A stretch of DNA of 64,000 nucleotides from Tenodera sinensis (GCA_030765045.1 CM060963.1:118481735-118545734); one strand, 5' to 3'; shown: positions 1 to 10,084, counted from the stretch's first letter. Notes: generated by a model not told the origin, from the letters alone. Program-made: numbers and translations.

Positions 1-131
1 CACCTCTTTAAGAAACTATCCATCACTTGTCGTACTTCAGGTTGTGAAATGCTAACAATTTTCTGGCAGATATTTTGTTTCAATTCTTCCAGAGTGTGTG
101 GGTTTGTCTTGTATACTTTGTTTTAAGTTAC
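1..131 (-). mobile_element. Tc1/mariner transposase 3' fragment, inverted copy
   Basis: Read on the minus strand this segment closely matches the plus-strand stretch at about 483-615, the end of a mariner-type transposase including the region that encodes the 'THTLEELK' family motif. The two copies therefore face each other within the first 620 bases. The copy continues beyond the left edge of the window, so its full extent is unknown. It is a non-coding relic. Confidence 0.6.
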
Positions 132-239
132 CTCAGAGATAGAAAGTGTCCATTGGAGCTCTGAGAAATATTTCTCTGCTAATGGCGCATCATATAACAA
201 TTTTTTTCATTATGAAGGGGTACTTCATGAAAAAATATT

Positions 240-790
240 AGGTTCTGAGTTATAGGCCCATTTTTTTTCAGTCAACTGTTAATGCCTGTACATACATGAA
301 TATAATATTGCCCCATTTTTTAGAGATTTTAATAGACAGGGAGCCTTTTTTCAACACAACTCTGCAACAGCTCATGTGGCCAAACTTTTGATAAGAACAA
401 TTGAAAGTGTGTTTCAGGACAGAATTATTAGAAGAGATTTGTGTACCCCCAACCTAACCTCCTGCAATTTCTATATCGGGGGTAACTTAAAACATAAAAT
501 GTAGAAGACAAACTCACACACCCTGGGAGAATTAAAAGAAAATATTCACCTGGAAATTGCCAGCATTTCTCAATGTGAACTACGGCAAGTAATATATAGG
601 TTTTTTAAAGAGGTGTCAAAAATATATGGATTATGACAGTGGTCAGTTTCAGCATCTCCTTTCATAAAGTTGGCAAAATCGTTAAAAGTAGTTTCAAAAA
701 GGTTATATGGTTTCATCTGTGCCTTTTTATGAGAGTGGCAGATGGCAACGAGCACTAAGTATATGGACAGGCAAAACCCCACACAGCACA
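240..790 (+). pseudogene. Tc1/mariner superfamily transposase, decayed 3' half
   Basis: Conceptual translation in shifting frames gives the tail of the arthropod mariner-type transposase family whose hallmark is FFQQD(G/S)ATAH. Here it reads 'FFQHNSATAH' (about 340-375), so the second catalytic Asp is replaced by Asn. 'DRIIRRDLC' follows, then a remnant of the 'SPDLTPCDFYLWG' block. The same stretch occurs in better shape near 18,660-18,960, including the long non-coding tail after the stop (about 640-790), so both copies come from one family. Frameshifts and the lost Asp make this copy inactive. The element carries out cut-and-paste transposition into TA dinucleotides; I could not define its terminal repeats here. 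Confidence 0.7.
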
Positions 791-1260
791 TTCAAACTAT
801 TTTTTCTCTAGCATCATAAGATTTCAAAGATTTTATTGAGATTACAACAAATACTTCATTGGTTCATTTGTTTAACCATTTAGATGAATATTTTAAATTT
901 ATGGTTTATAACAAATAGGCATACAGCTGAACAAATATTGGTAAATGTTTGTTGATTTATATTGCTTCACTTTTAATAGCTTCAGTTTTTCATCGTAAGC
1001 ATATTAGTATTTCAGTATTTTGAAAACACACTGGTATGAGAGACTTACACAGTGCAGTTTTTATTCAGCTAAGTTCTTGGTGCATTGAGTCCTTGGCTTT
1101 ATTTTGTTCTACAAGAGAACATATTCTGTCAGTAGAAACTTAGGGATAATAAATGTATATTCTGTCTAAATGAAGGTGATGTGTCAGAAGATTTGCTAGA
1201 TTCAAAGAAAACACAAACCCTTGGTGAACAGATTAGCTAAATATATTTTTCGGTATAGTA
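791..1260. other. AT-rich stretch, nothing recognised
   Basis: No open frame, repeat or RNA-like structure was recognised. Part of it may be decayed endonuclease sequence of the LINE whose recognisable coding begins at about 1261. Confidence 0.5.
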
Positions 1261-1561
1261 GTCACTTCCCACTAGTGGCGGACATAAAAATTTGATTGGA
1301 GAATGCACCTGGAATTGCATGGGAAGGTGATACTAAGAAGTACAGTAAATTCAAATGGAAGCAGGAGCAGAGTCATACATTTAAGTCAACATTAGAATCC
1401 AAGTATGGTCAAATTTGCCAACAGGGAATAAGCTTCATGCTACAGAAGTATAAAATAGAGAATGCAAACAATATCTTTAAGATATTATTGCAAAGAGCAG
1501 AAGATGGGATGAGAAAGGGGAGCAGAAAGAAAAAAGGGAAGAGAGGTGCTTTGATGAGGAG
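1261..1561 (+). pseudogene. LINE-H ORF2, end of endonuclease and linker
   Basis: Translation begins with 'SHFPL', matching the 'SDHxPL' end of an AP-type endonuclease domain. It continues through 'ENAPGIAWEGD' and a lysine-rich linker to 'CFDEEC' (reached by one frameshift near 1540). This order is standard for LINEs that carry an APE-like endonuclease followed by RT. The endonuclease nicks the target to prime reverse transcription. The coding stops exactly where LINE-R begins, at the 7-bp duplication tgaggag (1555-1561). Confidence 0.6.
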
Positions 1562-1573
1562 TGTTGTTGTTAG

Positions 1574-2248
1574 CTAATGCTGGATTTCTGACAATGAAGT
1601 CATTAATCCTCTTGCTCTCCAATATTTTTCACTGATGGATGGGGCACTAGAAGTGGCCGGGCATATTTGAAGGTGGTTTCGATCCATTTCCTCTTGCAGA
1701 TCACATAGAGGACAGAGTAGTGAAGAATATATCCCAATTCTGTTTAAATGTTTTGCCAGACAATCATGTCCTGTAATCAACCTGAAGGTTGCAACTGCTG
1801 TTTTTCGAGGATACTCAGGAATCACTGTTTGAATGTTTGGTAGTTCCCATCTTTTATTCTTTGATTTTTCATAGTAATATTTTGCAATAATTTTTTTGAA
1901 TTCAGAGTTGACTAATCTTTTAGCTGCATAAAATGGTAAATTAACTATAGATTTCTGTACACCGCTGGTACCCTTTTTTGCAAGAAAATCAGCTTTGTCA
2001 TTACCACTCAGTCCACAATGAGCCGGTATCCATTGGAAGACTAGGTGTTTTTGAAGTGCTGTTAGATGGCTAAGCATCTTCCAACATTCTATAATAGTTT
2101 GGTTTTTTGGTGACAACTTGGAAGTAATTGCTATAATTGCTGCCCTGGAATCTGAGAGAATAACTGCTTGCTGAAAATGTGAAATTCTGTACAAAAGATT
2201 TTGTAGGGCCATTCGAATTGCTTCAATTTCTCCATCAAAGGTAGTAGT
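1574..2248 (-). pseudogene. LINE-R RNase H domain and C-terminal zinc knuckle (part of ORF2)
   Basis: An open stretch of about 225 codons encoding the second half of the LINE-R polyprotein. RNase H motifs are visible: 'FDGEIEAI' (active-site Glu), 'LSDSRAAI' (Asp) and 'QWIPAHCGLSGNDKADFLAK' (His and last Asp). The first Asp ('YTDGSF') lies on the other side of the hAT, near 5150. A C-terminal block follows with 'CPLCDLQEEMDRNHLQICP', a Cys/His knuckle. RNase H degrades the RNA strand of the RNA-DNA hybrid during reverse transcription. The reading frame itself is undamaged apart from the insertion. The frame that runs upstream past 2249 is hAT sequence and not part of this protein. Confidence 0.85.
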
Positions 2249-2256
2249 TCCATAAC

Positions 2257-5068
2257 CAGTGGCGGCTGGTGAACAAAATAAGGTGTGTGCTACAGTACCG
2301 CACAATGATTACACATTTTATATAATTAGTCTTACCTAATGCCAAAATATAAAGTCCATACGGCGCTCCTTCCGGCTACAGAACTTATCGATCACCCTGG
2401 TATTAAACCCCTCCATGTTAGAAGCGATGCTTTTCTCCATGGACAGCATTGCCAGAGCAGTAAGACGATCCTGTGACATAGTGTTTCTTAAGAACGTTTT
2501 TACGCGTTTAAAGCATGAAAAGCATCTTTCTGGCTCAGAAGTGGTCATTGGCGTTGTGATCAAAATTTTTAGTAAAGTTGTAACTTCAGAAAACGAATCT
2601 TGCAGACTGTTAGAAATTATGTATTGCAATAGTTCCACAGCCCCGTCAATCTTTCTAAAGTCAGGTCTTGCATACAGAACGCTAAGTTGTGTCTTTAGCA
2701 TTTTCTTGTTCAGTGTTGTATACGTAGTCACAGCAGTTTGAAGTTCATCCTCAGGAAACTGACTTAAAAAGCTGCCAAAGAATTTAGAGTTTAACAGCTT
2801 TGCTGCATCGAGATGACTAAGCGACTGAAAACGACGTCTAGCTTCCTCGATAATGCGGTCACACACTTCTTTGGCTTCTATTTTTAGACATTCTACCTTC
2901 TGGCGTTTGCTCATTGATTCAGGTGGAATCACAAATATATCATCGGCTGCCTCTCGAATGTCACAGATGCACTGAATGAATGAAGACACAGCATTTTGTA
3001 CTTTAACAGCCTCAGTTGATCTTGATTGCAGTTGATTATAAAGTACATCAACATGAGGCATTACTCGGTGAAAGAATTTCAACCATGAAAGGAATTTGCT
3101 GTCTTCTAAATAACGCCGAAGCCCATTTGCTTCCAGACAAGTCTTATCATGGGCAGAATTTTCCAACTCCGAAAAGCACTGCAGCAATTCTTCCTGATTT
3201 TCATAAATGACATTAACAGTTCTGGATCTAAAATTCCACCTAGTTGCAGAACCACCAGGAACTCTTCTAGCCACCGCAGAATCCAGAGCTGCCAAGCGCT
3301 GTGGGGATCTTGAGAAAAAGGCAGGAAAAGCAGAGAGATTAACAAAAAATATTCTGGCAGACTTATTCTGCGAAGCTGCATGTTCCATCACTAAGTTCAG
3401 TTGATGCACATAGCAGTGAATATACTGCGCATTTGGAAACTGAGGTTGTACTTTGGCTTGTACTCCACCAACTGCACCACTCATTACTGAAGCTCCATCG
3501 TAAGTTTGGGCAATAAGTTTATGACGTTTATCTCCGAATAGTTCATTAAGCACTTTTAATATGCTTTCAGAAATTGCTTCTGCGTTTTGTCCCTCTGATT
3601 GCAAAAAACCCCAAAATCTCTCATATGGAACACCCGTTTTCTCATATCTAAATACTAATACAAGCTGGTTCTGATGCGAAACATCTGTGGTTTCATCTGC
3701 CATAACAGCCACAAAATCAGCTTCTTGCATTTCCTCCAGAATCACCTCACGACAGACTTCTAACATACAATCTAAGAGTTCGTTTTGGATGGTTTTAGAG
3801 GTCCCTTTGAATATATGGTTTGAGTCCATGTGTTCCTTCACAGCACTATCAATGTTACTTACTAAATCTATAAGTCCTAAAAACACGCCAGGATTTTCAG
3901 AAGATTCAGTCTCATCATGTCCTCTCAAAGCAAGCTCAAATGCACCACAAAACTTTATACAGTCAATTATGCGGGACAACACATACCTGTTTTTCTCTAC
4001 TTGTAGATTATGCTTCAGCTTCGCCTCTTGATAAGCACGGCTTAACTGAGTCACAATATTTGTACTACCTAAAGCACTTAAATCTAGTACATTGTTTAAA
4101 TGTTTTACATTTTGTTTGTGTTTGTTAATAAGAACATTAATATGTCCTAGGTCTGTCACTCCCGTCGTACTCCACGAATCACTGTTCCCAAAAAGCAAAC
4201 ATGGAAAACAGAAAAGAGCATTTCTTTCCTGACATCCACATATCCATGCATGCTCATAAATTTTGAGGTTAAATCGCCTGGTGTAAGAATTATTTCTCCC
4301 TCCTTTTGCAGGTTGCGTGATGTTTAAATGTGGTGTTTGCCTTCCTAACTGCTTCACTTGAACGTTTTCTTCTAGAGTCCTCCTAGAGAAAGGATAATTT
4401 ATTAGGCTGTCCACAGAATTCATTTTAGTGTACACAACACAGATATTGCTCAGCACACGAAACTGACGTTTATAACCTGAGTTTATGGAGTATTTCGCGG
4501 TTATTTGTTGCTGCCAAAAATAAGTAGTGCCAACAGTAATTGCTCCACATGTCCAACTTCCGAGAGTTTTATTCTCTCTGTTGCGTGCAAGGTCTATCAC
4601 CGGCAACGGATAGTTGTCTCAATACCACATAGATGGCAGAAGTTGTATAACAGCAAGCAAAGTCGTTAGATGACATTGCAATCCTGCTATCTAGCGACTT
4701 TGTACAGAAGCAGCATGAATTAATGTGCCCCACTTTATGAGAGCACAACGCTAGGTAAATTCAACCAATAGGAGAACAGATTTCAAAATCATACACCTAT
4801 GTTTCGCATGCGTGGATTGGTCTACATTCCCTGCAAAGGACTGAAGAATTTTGTAGCACCCAACGCATCACCTATCTCGTGTATGTGAGGCGTGCATCAT
4901 CTTCGCACACAATGAGCAAAGAACACTAGTGCGCGGCATATAAAATAGTGAAAGTGAAAGAAAATGTGCAATAATAATATGTATATGTTTAACACAAAGA
5001 AGAAACTATTTTCTGCAAAATAATCATTGTGCTGTAGCACTGTAGCACATATTGACGAGCCGCGCCTG
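2257..5068 (-). mobile_element. hAT transposon with intact-looking transposase, inserted in LINE-R
   Basis: The element is bounded by an exact 8-bp target duplication, tccataac (2249-2256 and 5069-5076), the size made by hAT transposases. The left end begins CAGTGGCGGCTGGTGAA. The right end read inward begins CAGGCGCGGCTCGTCAA, giving imperfect terminal inverted repeats of the CAGNGGCGGC type. It spans about 2.8 kb with one long minus-strand ORF. The second LINE-R copy (about 43,010-43,035) shows the unoccupied sequence with a single tccataac equivalent, which confirms the boundaries. About 460 bases between the ORF and the promoter-side end carry no recognised coding. A non-autonomous relative with similar termini lies at 61,598-62,806. 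Confidence 0.93.
2336..4423 (-). CDS. hAT-family transposase, ZMYM1-like (TTF zinc finger, DUF4371, hAT dimerisation)
   Basis: The open frame runs 4606-2336 (756 codons) without a stop. I place the likely start at the internal Met (4423) that begins 'MNSVDSLINYPFSRRTLEE', the usual N-terminus of this family. The 61 codons above it look like leader. In full-ORF numbering, a TTF-type zinc finger covers about 106-172 (CGC at 123-125, CFPC at 133-136, then His residues). The catalytic core includes 'MADETTD' (Asp304), 'YDGASVMSG' (Asp370) and 'IHCYVHQLNLV' (Cys398, His401). 'SATRW' (Trp457) precedes the helical insertion and the region with the third acidic residue. The hAT C-terminal dimerisation segment (about 675-740) contains 'SEPERCFS'. 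The protein should bind the element's ends and catalyse excision and insertion. No frameshift is visible, which is unusual in this window. Host-domesticated ZMYM1-like genes share this architecture, but flanking termini and the duplication favour a transposon. Confidence 0.9.
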   Translation of the reverse strand: MNSVDSLINYPFSRRTLEENVQVKQLGRQTPHLNITQPAKGGRNNSYTRRFNLKIYEHAWICGCQERNALFCFPCLLFGNSDSWSTTGVTDLGHINVLINKHKQNVKHLNNVLDLSALGSTNIVTQLSRAYQEAKLKHNLQVEKNRYVLSRIIDCIKFCGAFELALRGHDETESSENPGVFLGLIDLVSNIDSAVKEHMDSNHIFKGTSKTIQNELLDCMLEVCREVILEEMQEADFVAVMADETTDVSHQNQLVLVFRYEKTGVPYERFWGFLQSEGQNAEAISESILKVLNELFGDKRHKLIAQTYDGASVMSGAVGGVQAKVQPQFPNAQYIHCYVHQLNLVMEHAASQNKSARIFFVNLSAFPAFFSRSPQRLAALDSAVARRVPGGSATRWNFRSRTVNVIYENQEELLQCFSELENSAHDKTCLEANGLRRYLEDSKFLSWLKFFHRVMPHVDVLYNQLQSRSTEAVKVQNAVSSFIQCICDIREAADDIFVIPPESMSKRQKVECLKIEAKEVCDRIIEEARRRFQSLSHLDAAKLLNSKFFGSFLSQFPEDELQTAVTTYTTLNKKMLKTQLSVLYARPDFRKIDGAVELLQYIISNSLQDSFSEVTTLLKILITTPMTTSEPERCFSCFKRVKTFLRNTMSQDRLTALAMLSMEKSIASNMEGFNTRVIDKFCSRKERRMDFIFWH

Positions 5069-6366
5069 TCCATAACTTAAAGATTTGTAATAGGAAAAGA
5101 GGTGACATGTGACTCCAGCACCTGCTCCATCTTTGTTTGATATAAATGATCCATCAGTATAAATATGGAGCCACTCATGTTCTGGAAACCTAGTATGGAT
5201 TGTCTCTAATGCCAATAATTTTAGAACACTAGTTGGAGTATCACTTTTTTTAACTTCTTCTGTCAGGTGTAAATAATATGTGATGTCTAATGTATGTGTT
5301 GGATTGACTTTAGATATAAAGTTTTCCTTTGAATTAGGAAGGTGTACATCCTTCTTGATGTCTTGAATTTTGGAAAGAAAGCTCTCCTGAGTCTTTAATG
5401 TATGTATAAAATTTCTCTTGTGCCATGTATTGAATGGGAGTCTGATCAACTTTTCGTGTTGAATAAGAGCCGCTTTTTCTATTTCATATTCAATGGGGTA
5501 TTGGTTGGTTAGTATTTCCATAGCTGCTATTGGTGTGGTTTTGATAGCACCTGTAATTAGTCTCAGACTTTGGTTTTGAAAGATTTGAATTTTTTTTGTG
5601 TTTGCTGTTACAAAAACTTCGCTGCAGTAAGTAAATAATGGCTTTATATATACATTGTATGTTGTGTTAAGAGTTGCTCTGGAACATCCCCACTTCATTC
5701 CTGTTAGACATTTTAACAGTGAAAGGCGCCTCTCTGCTCTTTGTATTACATTTTCTATTTGTTTGGTCCATGTAAGTTTGGTATCAAATGTAACTCCTAA
5801 ATACTTTGCTTCCTTTGTTTCTGGTAATTGCTGACTCTCAAAATTTAGTTTTATTTTTAGTGGTTTTTTTCTTAGTGAAAAGATTTGGTATTTTGATTTT
5901 GTTGTATTAACAGTCATTAAATTTTCTTTGGTCCACCTCTGTAAGTTGGTTAAGGATTGTTGCATGGTTTTTTCCAGTTCTGTACTTTTGCTTTTTGGTT
6001 TTGAAGTCCACATTACCAAGTCATCAGCAAATAGTGCACACTTCACACCTGATTCTTGTATTTGTTGTGGTAGATCATTAATAAATATATTAAAAAGTGT
6101 CGTGCTGAGCACTGCACCTTGTGGCAAGCCACGGTGTATTTGTTTATATTTAGATATATTTCTTCCATATCTGGTTGCAATAAAGTGTTGTGTTAGGAAA
6201 TGATATAGCCATGAAAACATTTGACCTTGTATCCCTATTTTTTTTACTTTCTTTAGTAGTTTTGTTCTGCATATAGAATCATATGCGCTTTGAAAATCAA
6301 AGGAGTGTGGAGTAGCAAAAAGAGTGGTGAAGTATTTAACAGTAGTTAAATGGAGAGGGGTAGGGG
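5069..6366 (-). pseudogene. LINE-R reverse transcriptase, 5'-truncated
   Basis: This is the RT part of the LINE-R ORF2. Motifs are visible in order: 'FDFQSAYDS' (first catalytic Asp block), 'GLPQGAVLSTTLFNIFINDL' and 'CALFADDLVMW' (the FADD catalytic box). 'KYLGVTFD' of the palm/thumb follows, then a connection region leading into RNase H with 'HIYTDGSF' near 5150. The frame is open throughout and ends only because it runs into the hAT at 5068. The protein begins inside the RT fingers, so the N-terminal endonuclease is missing and this copy cannot move on its own. The copy at 41,885-42,774 encodes almost the same protein. Confidence 0.9.
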
Positions 6367-7684
6367 TGAGGAGACAAAACAAGATTTTCTAAAGAGTGGG
6401 AATTTTTATAGCTTGTTGTTAGAAGATAAGAGTGGAGAAAAAAGAATGAGAATAACCCATTTAAGATTTTAAGTGAAAAAATATTAGCAAAGTGTGGAGA
6501 TCATTAAAATCTACATGTAATAAATATGTAACTAAACCAAATATCAAGTCTGCAGAATGGTTAAATTACTTTCAAATGTTATTTTAGGAGAATTGTGATC
6601 GTGAGGCAACACTATTGGTGAATTCTGGAATGAGTTACATAGAAGTATTGGATAGTGAAGTGAGAAATGCTGGAGTAATTAAACAAGTAAAATTATTGAA
6701 AAATAATAAAGCAACAGGAATAGATGGGATCCCTCCAGAATTTATCAAAGAATGGTGTAGTGATGTAAATAGAGTAAAGCTACTCACAGGTTTGTTTAAC
6801 ACAAGTCAAGGAATATATTCTAGAATATTGGAGGAAAGCAATAACACACCCTATATGTAAAGGCAAGGGAAGTGTGGATAAGCCTAATAACTACAGAGGT
6901 ATTAGCTTTGCTATTGAATGTTGTAAAAATGTTTACCAGTATTCTAATGACAGTTACAAAACTGTCTAGAGGAATATAACATTCTCTCTGATTTTCAAAT
7001 GGGCTTTCTTAGGAGGAGAAGAACAGTTAATAATTTATTCATAATTAAAACATTAATGGACAAATATCTAAAAGAAAAAGTGATAATTTGTAGACCTGGA
7101 AAAAGTGTATGACTGCATTGATCTAAAATTGTGAATATTCCTAAAGCCCTACATAAAGAAAATACATTCTGCATGAGAGTAGGAGCAGGAATGGTAACAA
7201 AAGAAATAAATCAAAAGAAAGGGTTACGTAAGGGTGTAAGCTAAGTCCTGTACTTTTCCATCTGTTCATTGATGACACACTAAATGAGATAGGTAAAAAC
7301 AATAATTGTTTGCCAGTAATAAACAAGGTCATAACCCCAGGGCTACTATTTGCAGATGATTTAGTTGTAGGATCTATCTCAACAAATGATCTTAAGCAAT
7401 CCTTGAAGCGAATAGACAAGTTTTGCAATGAATGGAACTTGACAGTAAATCAGAACAAGACTCAAATTATTGTATTTAAGAAAGGGGCAAAATTGAGCAA
7501 GTATGAAAAGTGGAAGAAAGGAGGTAAAGAATATAATGTGGTTAGAGAATGTGTATATTTAGGGGTCAAAATGGAACCAGGAGGGAAATGGGATTAGTAG
7601 AAGTTTTCTTTGGCAAAAGGGAAAGGAGAATTGGCAGCAGTTAGAGGGTGAAAATATAAGATATCAAATATAAATGTTAACTGT
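6367..7684 (+). pseudogene. LINE-H reverse transcriptase, decayed
   Basis: Piecewise translation gives a LINE RT. The steps are 'KSAEWLNYFQMLF' (pre-RT), 'NNKATGIDGIPPEFIK' (RT motif 0/1, about 6705-6750), a degenerate 'YRGIS' block near 6895, 'GLLFADDLVVGS' (catalytic FADD box, about 7340-7375), then 'LTVNQNKTQIIVF' and 'CVYLGVKM'. Stops and frameshifts occur between 6860 and 7310, so the domain is dead. The region is cut at 7684-7692 by the PLE insertion. It differs clearly in sequence from LINE-R. Confidence 0.8.
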
Positions 7685-7776
7685 CTAGAACAAAAATATG
7701 ATTTGGAGCTTTCCTGGCAACGAACATATTCAAGATGTTCTCGGGCTTCGAGCCAGGTGTAGTGATGAAGAGCAAT

Positions 7777-7813
7777 CGACGTTTTGGGAGTGTACATCTC
7801 TCCCATCATCAGG
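7777..7813 (-). ncRNA. Hammerhead-like motif in left PLE-2 terminus
   Basis: The minus strand reads CUGAUGAU, then a hairpin with GGGAG pairing to CUCCC, then AAAACGUC. This is the type I hammerhead layout, but the first G of the GAAA block (position 12, the general base) is A. The right arm carries the same change, so it may be a family feature or an ancestral loss. Confidence 0.5.
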
Positions 7814-7927
7814 ATGATGAATAACTAACAAGAGTGAAGGGACCAGTATATGTACTGTCTGCTAGTACGTACTGAGTAGAACTACAGTACCTGAGGCACA
7901 CTTTCCGCCAAAACGGCTACTCCGTAG

Positions 7928-8347
7928 ATGATATTGAAGCCTCAAGCCAAGAGAGGAAGACTACAATCTCAGCAAACACCAGATAAGCTGACCACCACTG
8001 CCTGCATCCCATATACTGGCTATTTATCTGGCAGAATCAGTAGAATTCCCACAAAACACAACATCAGAACCATCCACAAGCTGCCTTTGAAGATCAAACA
8101 CCTAGTGAGACCAATAAAGGACAAACTGGACCTTAATGTACCAGGGGTATACCGTATCCCCTGTGAATGTGGGACACCATACATAGGGCAAACCAGCAGG
8201 ACCGTTTCCACCAGAGTGAAGGAGCACGAACGGTCCATATGCTTAATGCAGCCTGACAAGCCAGGGCTGGCGGAGCACTTCTTTGAAAAAGACCACAGAG
8301 CTAACTTCAAAGAAATAACCATTGTGGCAAAATGTAGCAGTTTATAG
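7928..8347 (+). CDS. GIY-YIG endonuclease domain of PLE-2 (C-terminal part of a PLE protein)
   Basis: A 139-codon open stretch with the Penelope-type GIY-YIG nuclease. 'GVYRIPCEC' (residues 73-81) supplies the GIY equivalent and a CxC metal pair, and 'PYIGQTSR' (84-91) the YIG motif. The Arg and His of 'RVKEHER' (96-102) and the Glu of 'AEHFFEKDH' (about 114-122) follow. In PLEs this domain is fused behind a reverse transcriptase and nicks the target DNA. No RT is present, so this is a fragment and not an independent gene; the Met at 7928 is only the first available start. One amber stop (8345-8347) ends it, and the same frame then continues to about 8510 with typical PLE C-terminal residues. 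Confidence 0.85.
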   Translation: MILKPQAKRGRLQSQQTPDKLTTTACIPYTGYLSGRISRIPTKHNIRTIHKLPLKIKHLVRPIKDKLDLNVPGVYRIPCECGTPYIGQTSRTVSTRVKEHERSICLMQPDKPGLAEHFFEKDHRANFKEITIVAKCSSL

Positions 8348-8590
8348 GAATGGAGGGTTAAGGAGGCTCTGTCCATCTCCTCCGAGATGAGCACACTGAA
8401 CCGGGATGCTGGAGTACAGTTTAGTTCCTCCTGGAAACCAGCCTTAAAGTTGGAAATTGACCAGCTCAGTAAACACAGATTCCAACGGAGCGTTGAATCA
8501 CCTCCACATTAGACTAGTTGTTTTCTACTCGGTATGTAATAGTGGACAGTACATATACTGGTCCCTTCACTCTTGTTAGTCATTCATCAT

Positions 8591-8627
8591 CCTGATGATA
8601 GGAGAGATGTACACTCCCAAAACGTCG
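8591..8627 (+). ncRNA. Hammerhead-like motif in right PLE-2 terminus
   Basis: It reads CUGAUGAU, then GGAG pairing with CUCC around an AGAUGUACA-type loop, then AAAACGUC. It is the inverted partner of 7777-7813 with the same G12-to-A change. The self-complementary ACGU after the A-rich block is the expected two-base-pair helix III of dimeric hammerheads. Confidence 0.5.
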
Positions 8628-8681
8628 ATGGCTCTTCATCACTACACCTGGCTCGAAACCTGAGAACATCTTGAATATGTG

Positions 8682-9147
8682 TAGAACAAGTATATAATAT
8701 GGTAGTTCAAAGCAAAAATGCTATATGGAATTGAAATATGAGGTCTAGACTGAGGTTGGAAAGTTATGGATACAGTGCACAGGATGTTCTGCAGGGAAGT
8801 GTTAGGCCTGCCAAATGCAACAGTAAAGGAATTTCCTCAAATTTAAATGGGATGAATGGGAAGGAAAGGTGTGATTATGGAGAGAGCTCTTATATATTGG
8901 TATAGAACATTAAATCTAGATGAAAGCAGCTTGTTAAGGCAATGCTTAGAATTTCAAGAAAAGAAATTGAGGAAAAATGGGTGGAGTTATTTAATACAGA
9001 CTTAGAAAATAGTGGATTGGAGGAAATTTGGAGAAGGAAGGAAAGTAATGTAAATGGTTTCTGGAAAAGAGGTAGAAAGAGATTTGAAGATAAATTGTTT
9101 AGCAACATACGGGAAAAAAGACCATTAGGAATATATACAGGCTGTTA
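8682..9147 (+). pseudogene. LINE-H post-RT region
   Basis: Resumes LINE-H after the PLE. Piecewise translation gives 'KAKMLYGIEIWGL', the conserved LYG(V/I)E block that follows RT in many LINEs. After it come a 'VHRMFCREVLGLPNAT' block and a 'YWYRTLNL' segment, ending with 'REKRPLGIY'. Several frameshifts and stops are present. The sequence stops resembling LINE-H at about 9150. Confidence 0.7.
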
Positions 9148-9505
9148 ATGAACTTCACCGAAATAACTCGAGAGATTGTAGATGTGACTGATACAAGTAA
9201 ATTGAAACAGGCAATGTATGGTCTGCAACTAAACATAATGCAGCTATATGGTGTTAAACATATTAATATCAGATGCTAATAAGTCGGTGTTAAAGAAAAC
9301 CTGATGAAAAATTGGTTTAGAATGTTTTTAAAACTGCTGCCTGAGTTTAGAAACATGGATTTTCAGCAGCTCATTATCAGCATTCTCAAGATTTAATGCC
9401 ACAAAAATCTCTCAAATCTTGGACTAATCAATTTACAGTGTGACACTGAACAATGATTAGCTGCCTTCTTGCATTGTGAAGCCTACTCCAGAGGCATTTC
9501 ATTGA

Positions 9506-9578
9506 TTGCCCTTGTGGCTCAATTTGTAACGTCAAAGCCCGTAGTCACAAAGGTCTTGGGTTCATTTCCTATCATGCA
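9506..9578 (+). repeat. tRNA-derived SINE head (weak)
   Basis: Contains a plausible A box ('gtggctcaatttgtaacg') and a B box ('gggttcatttcc') at tRNA spacing, followed by AT-rich unrelated sequence. It looks like the promoter-bearing head of a decayed SINE inside the LINE-H gap. A cloverleaf does not close well, so it is not a functional tRNA gene. Confidence 0.45.
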
Positions 9579-10084
9579 GTTACTAATTTTACTTTCTTAT
9601 TTTTATTCCATCTGGAGAAGAGCATTAACAGTACTATCATTTCCTTATTCAATTTACACCATAAATCTTGATAGGGTACGACAATCACTCCTTCACTGCA
9701 GACAATTTTGTCATAACAATCCAGGTCCCAATTTCAAGCAGTTCCTATAAAACAGACGTAAAGTCTTAGATGCTTTTACTTTTTCTTTGACTCTTTAAAC
9801 TACTTTCCATTCTGAAGTGCAGCATATGAATGTATTAAGCAGGTTTCAACCTTCTTTTACCAAGAATTGTAATTAATTGTACTGACATGTTGAAATAACT
9901 GCATACATTGAAACATAGTTTAAAATATAGATCAAAACAGCATTAATATGCTCTGCCCAAAATAAAGAAAATAAGTTATAAGTCTCCTATCTCAAATTAC
10001 TTGCTTAAGACATCTATATATCCTCTGAAAATAGTTCAGTGTAGTTCATTAACATCCTGTATATAAATAAAAAGTAATGGGAAA

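Larger units (their letters stand above)
1562..6366 (-). mobile_element. LINE-R copy A: 5'-truncated RNase H-bearing LINE, split by a hAT
   Basis: This minus-strand LINE inserted into LINE-H. The heptamer tgaggag flanks it at 1555-1561 and 6367-6373. Its 5' end is truncated within the RT domain near 6366. Its 3' end carries a short AAC-type tail (reads 'gctaacaacaaca' on the minus strand). The hAT at 2257-5068 divides it into RT (5069-6366) and RNase H plus C-terminal (1574-2248) parts. If the hAT and one copy of its 8-bp duplication are ignored, the two parts join in frame. The second copy at 41,885-43,145 preserves that uninterrupted junction. RNase H downstream of RT and a final CPLC-type knuckle point to the I-like group; the clade assignment is inference. 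Confidence 0.85.
7693..8681 (+). mobile_element. Penelope-like element PLE-2, endonuclease flanked by inverted termini
   Basis: The octamer tagaacaa flanks it (7685-7692 and 8682-8689), interrupting LINE-H. The first 160-170 bases and the last 150 are inverted copies of each other, sharing for example the 'gccaggtgtagtgatgaagagc' block. This matches the inverted terminal (pLTR) arrangement known for Penelope-like elements. Between them is only a GIY-YIG endonuclease coding region, with no RT. Each arm carries a hammerhead-like motif, annotated separately. Confidence 0.85.

Noticed and set aside
2415..4128. Several plus-strand ORFs of 60-114 codons
   Set aside because: Antisense shadows of the hAT transposase; no family resemblance.
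4424..4606. N-terminal 61 codons of the hAT ORF as real protein
   Set aside because: The conserved family start is the Met at 4423; the upstream part shows no family similarity and is probably leader.
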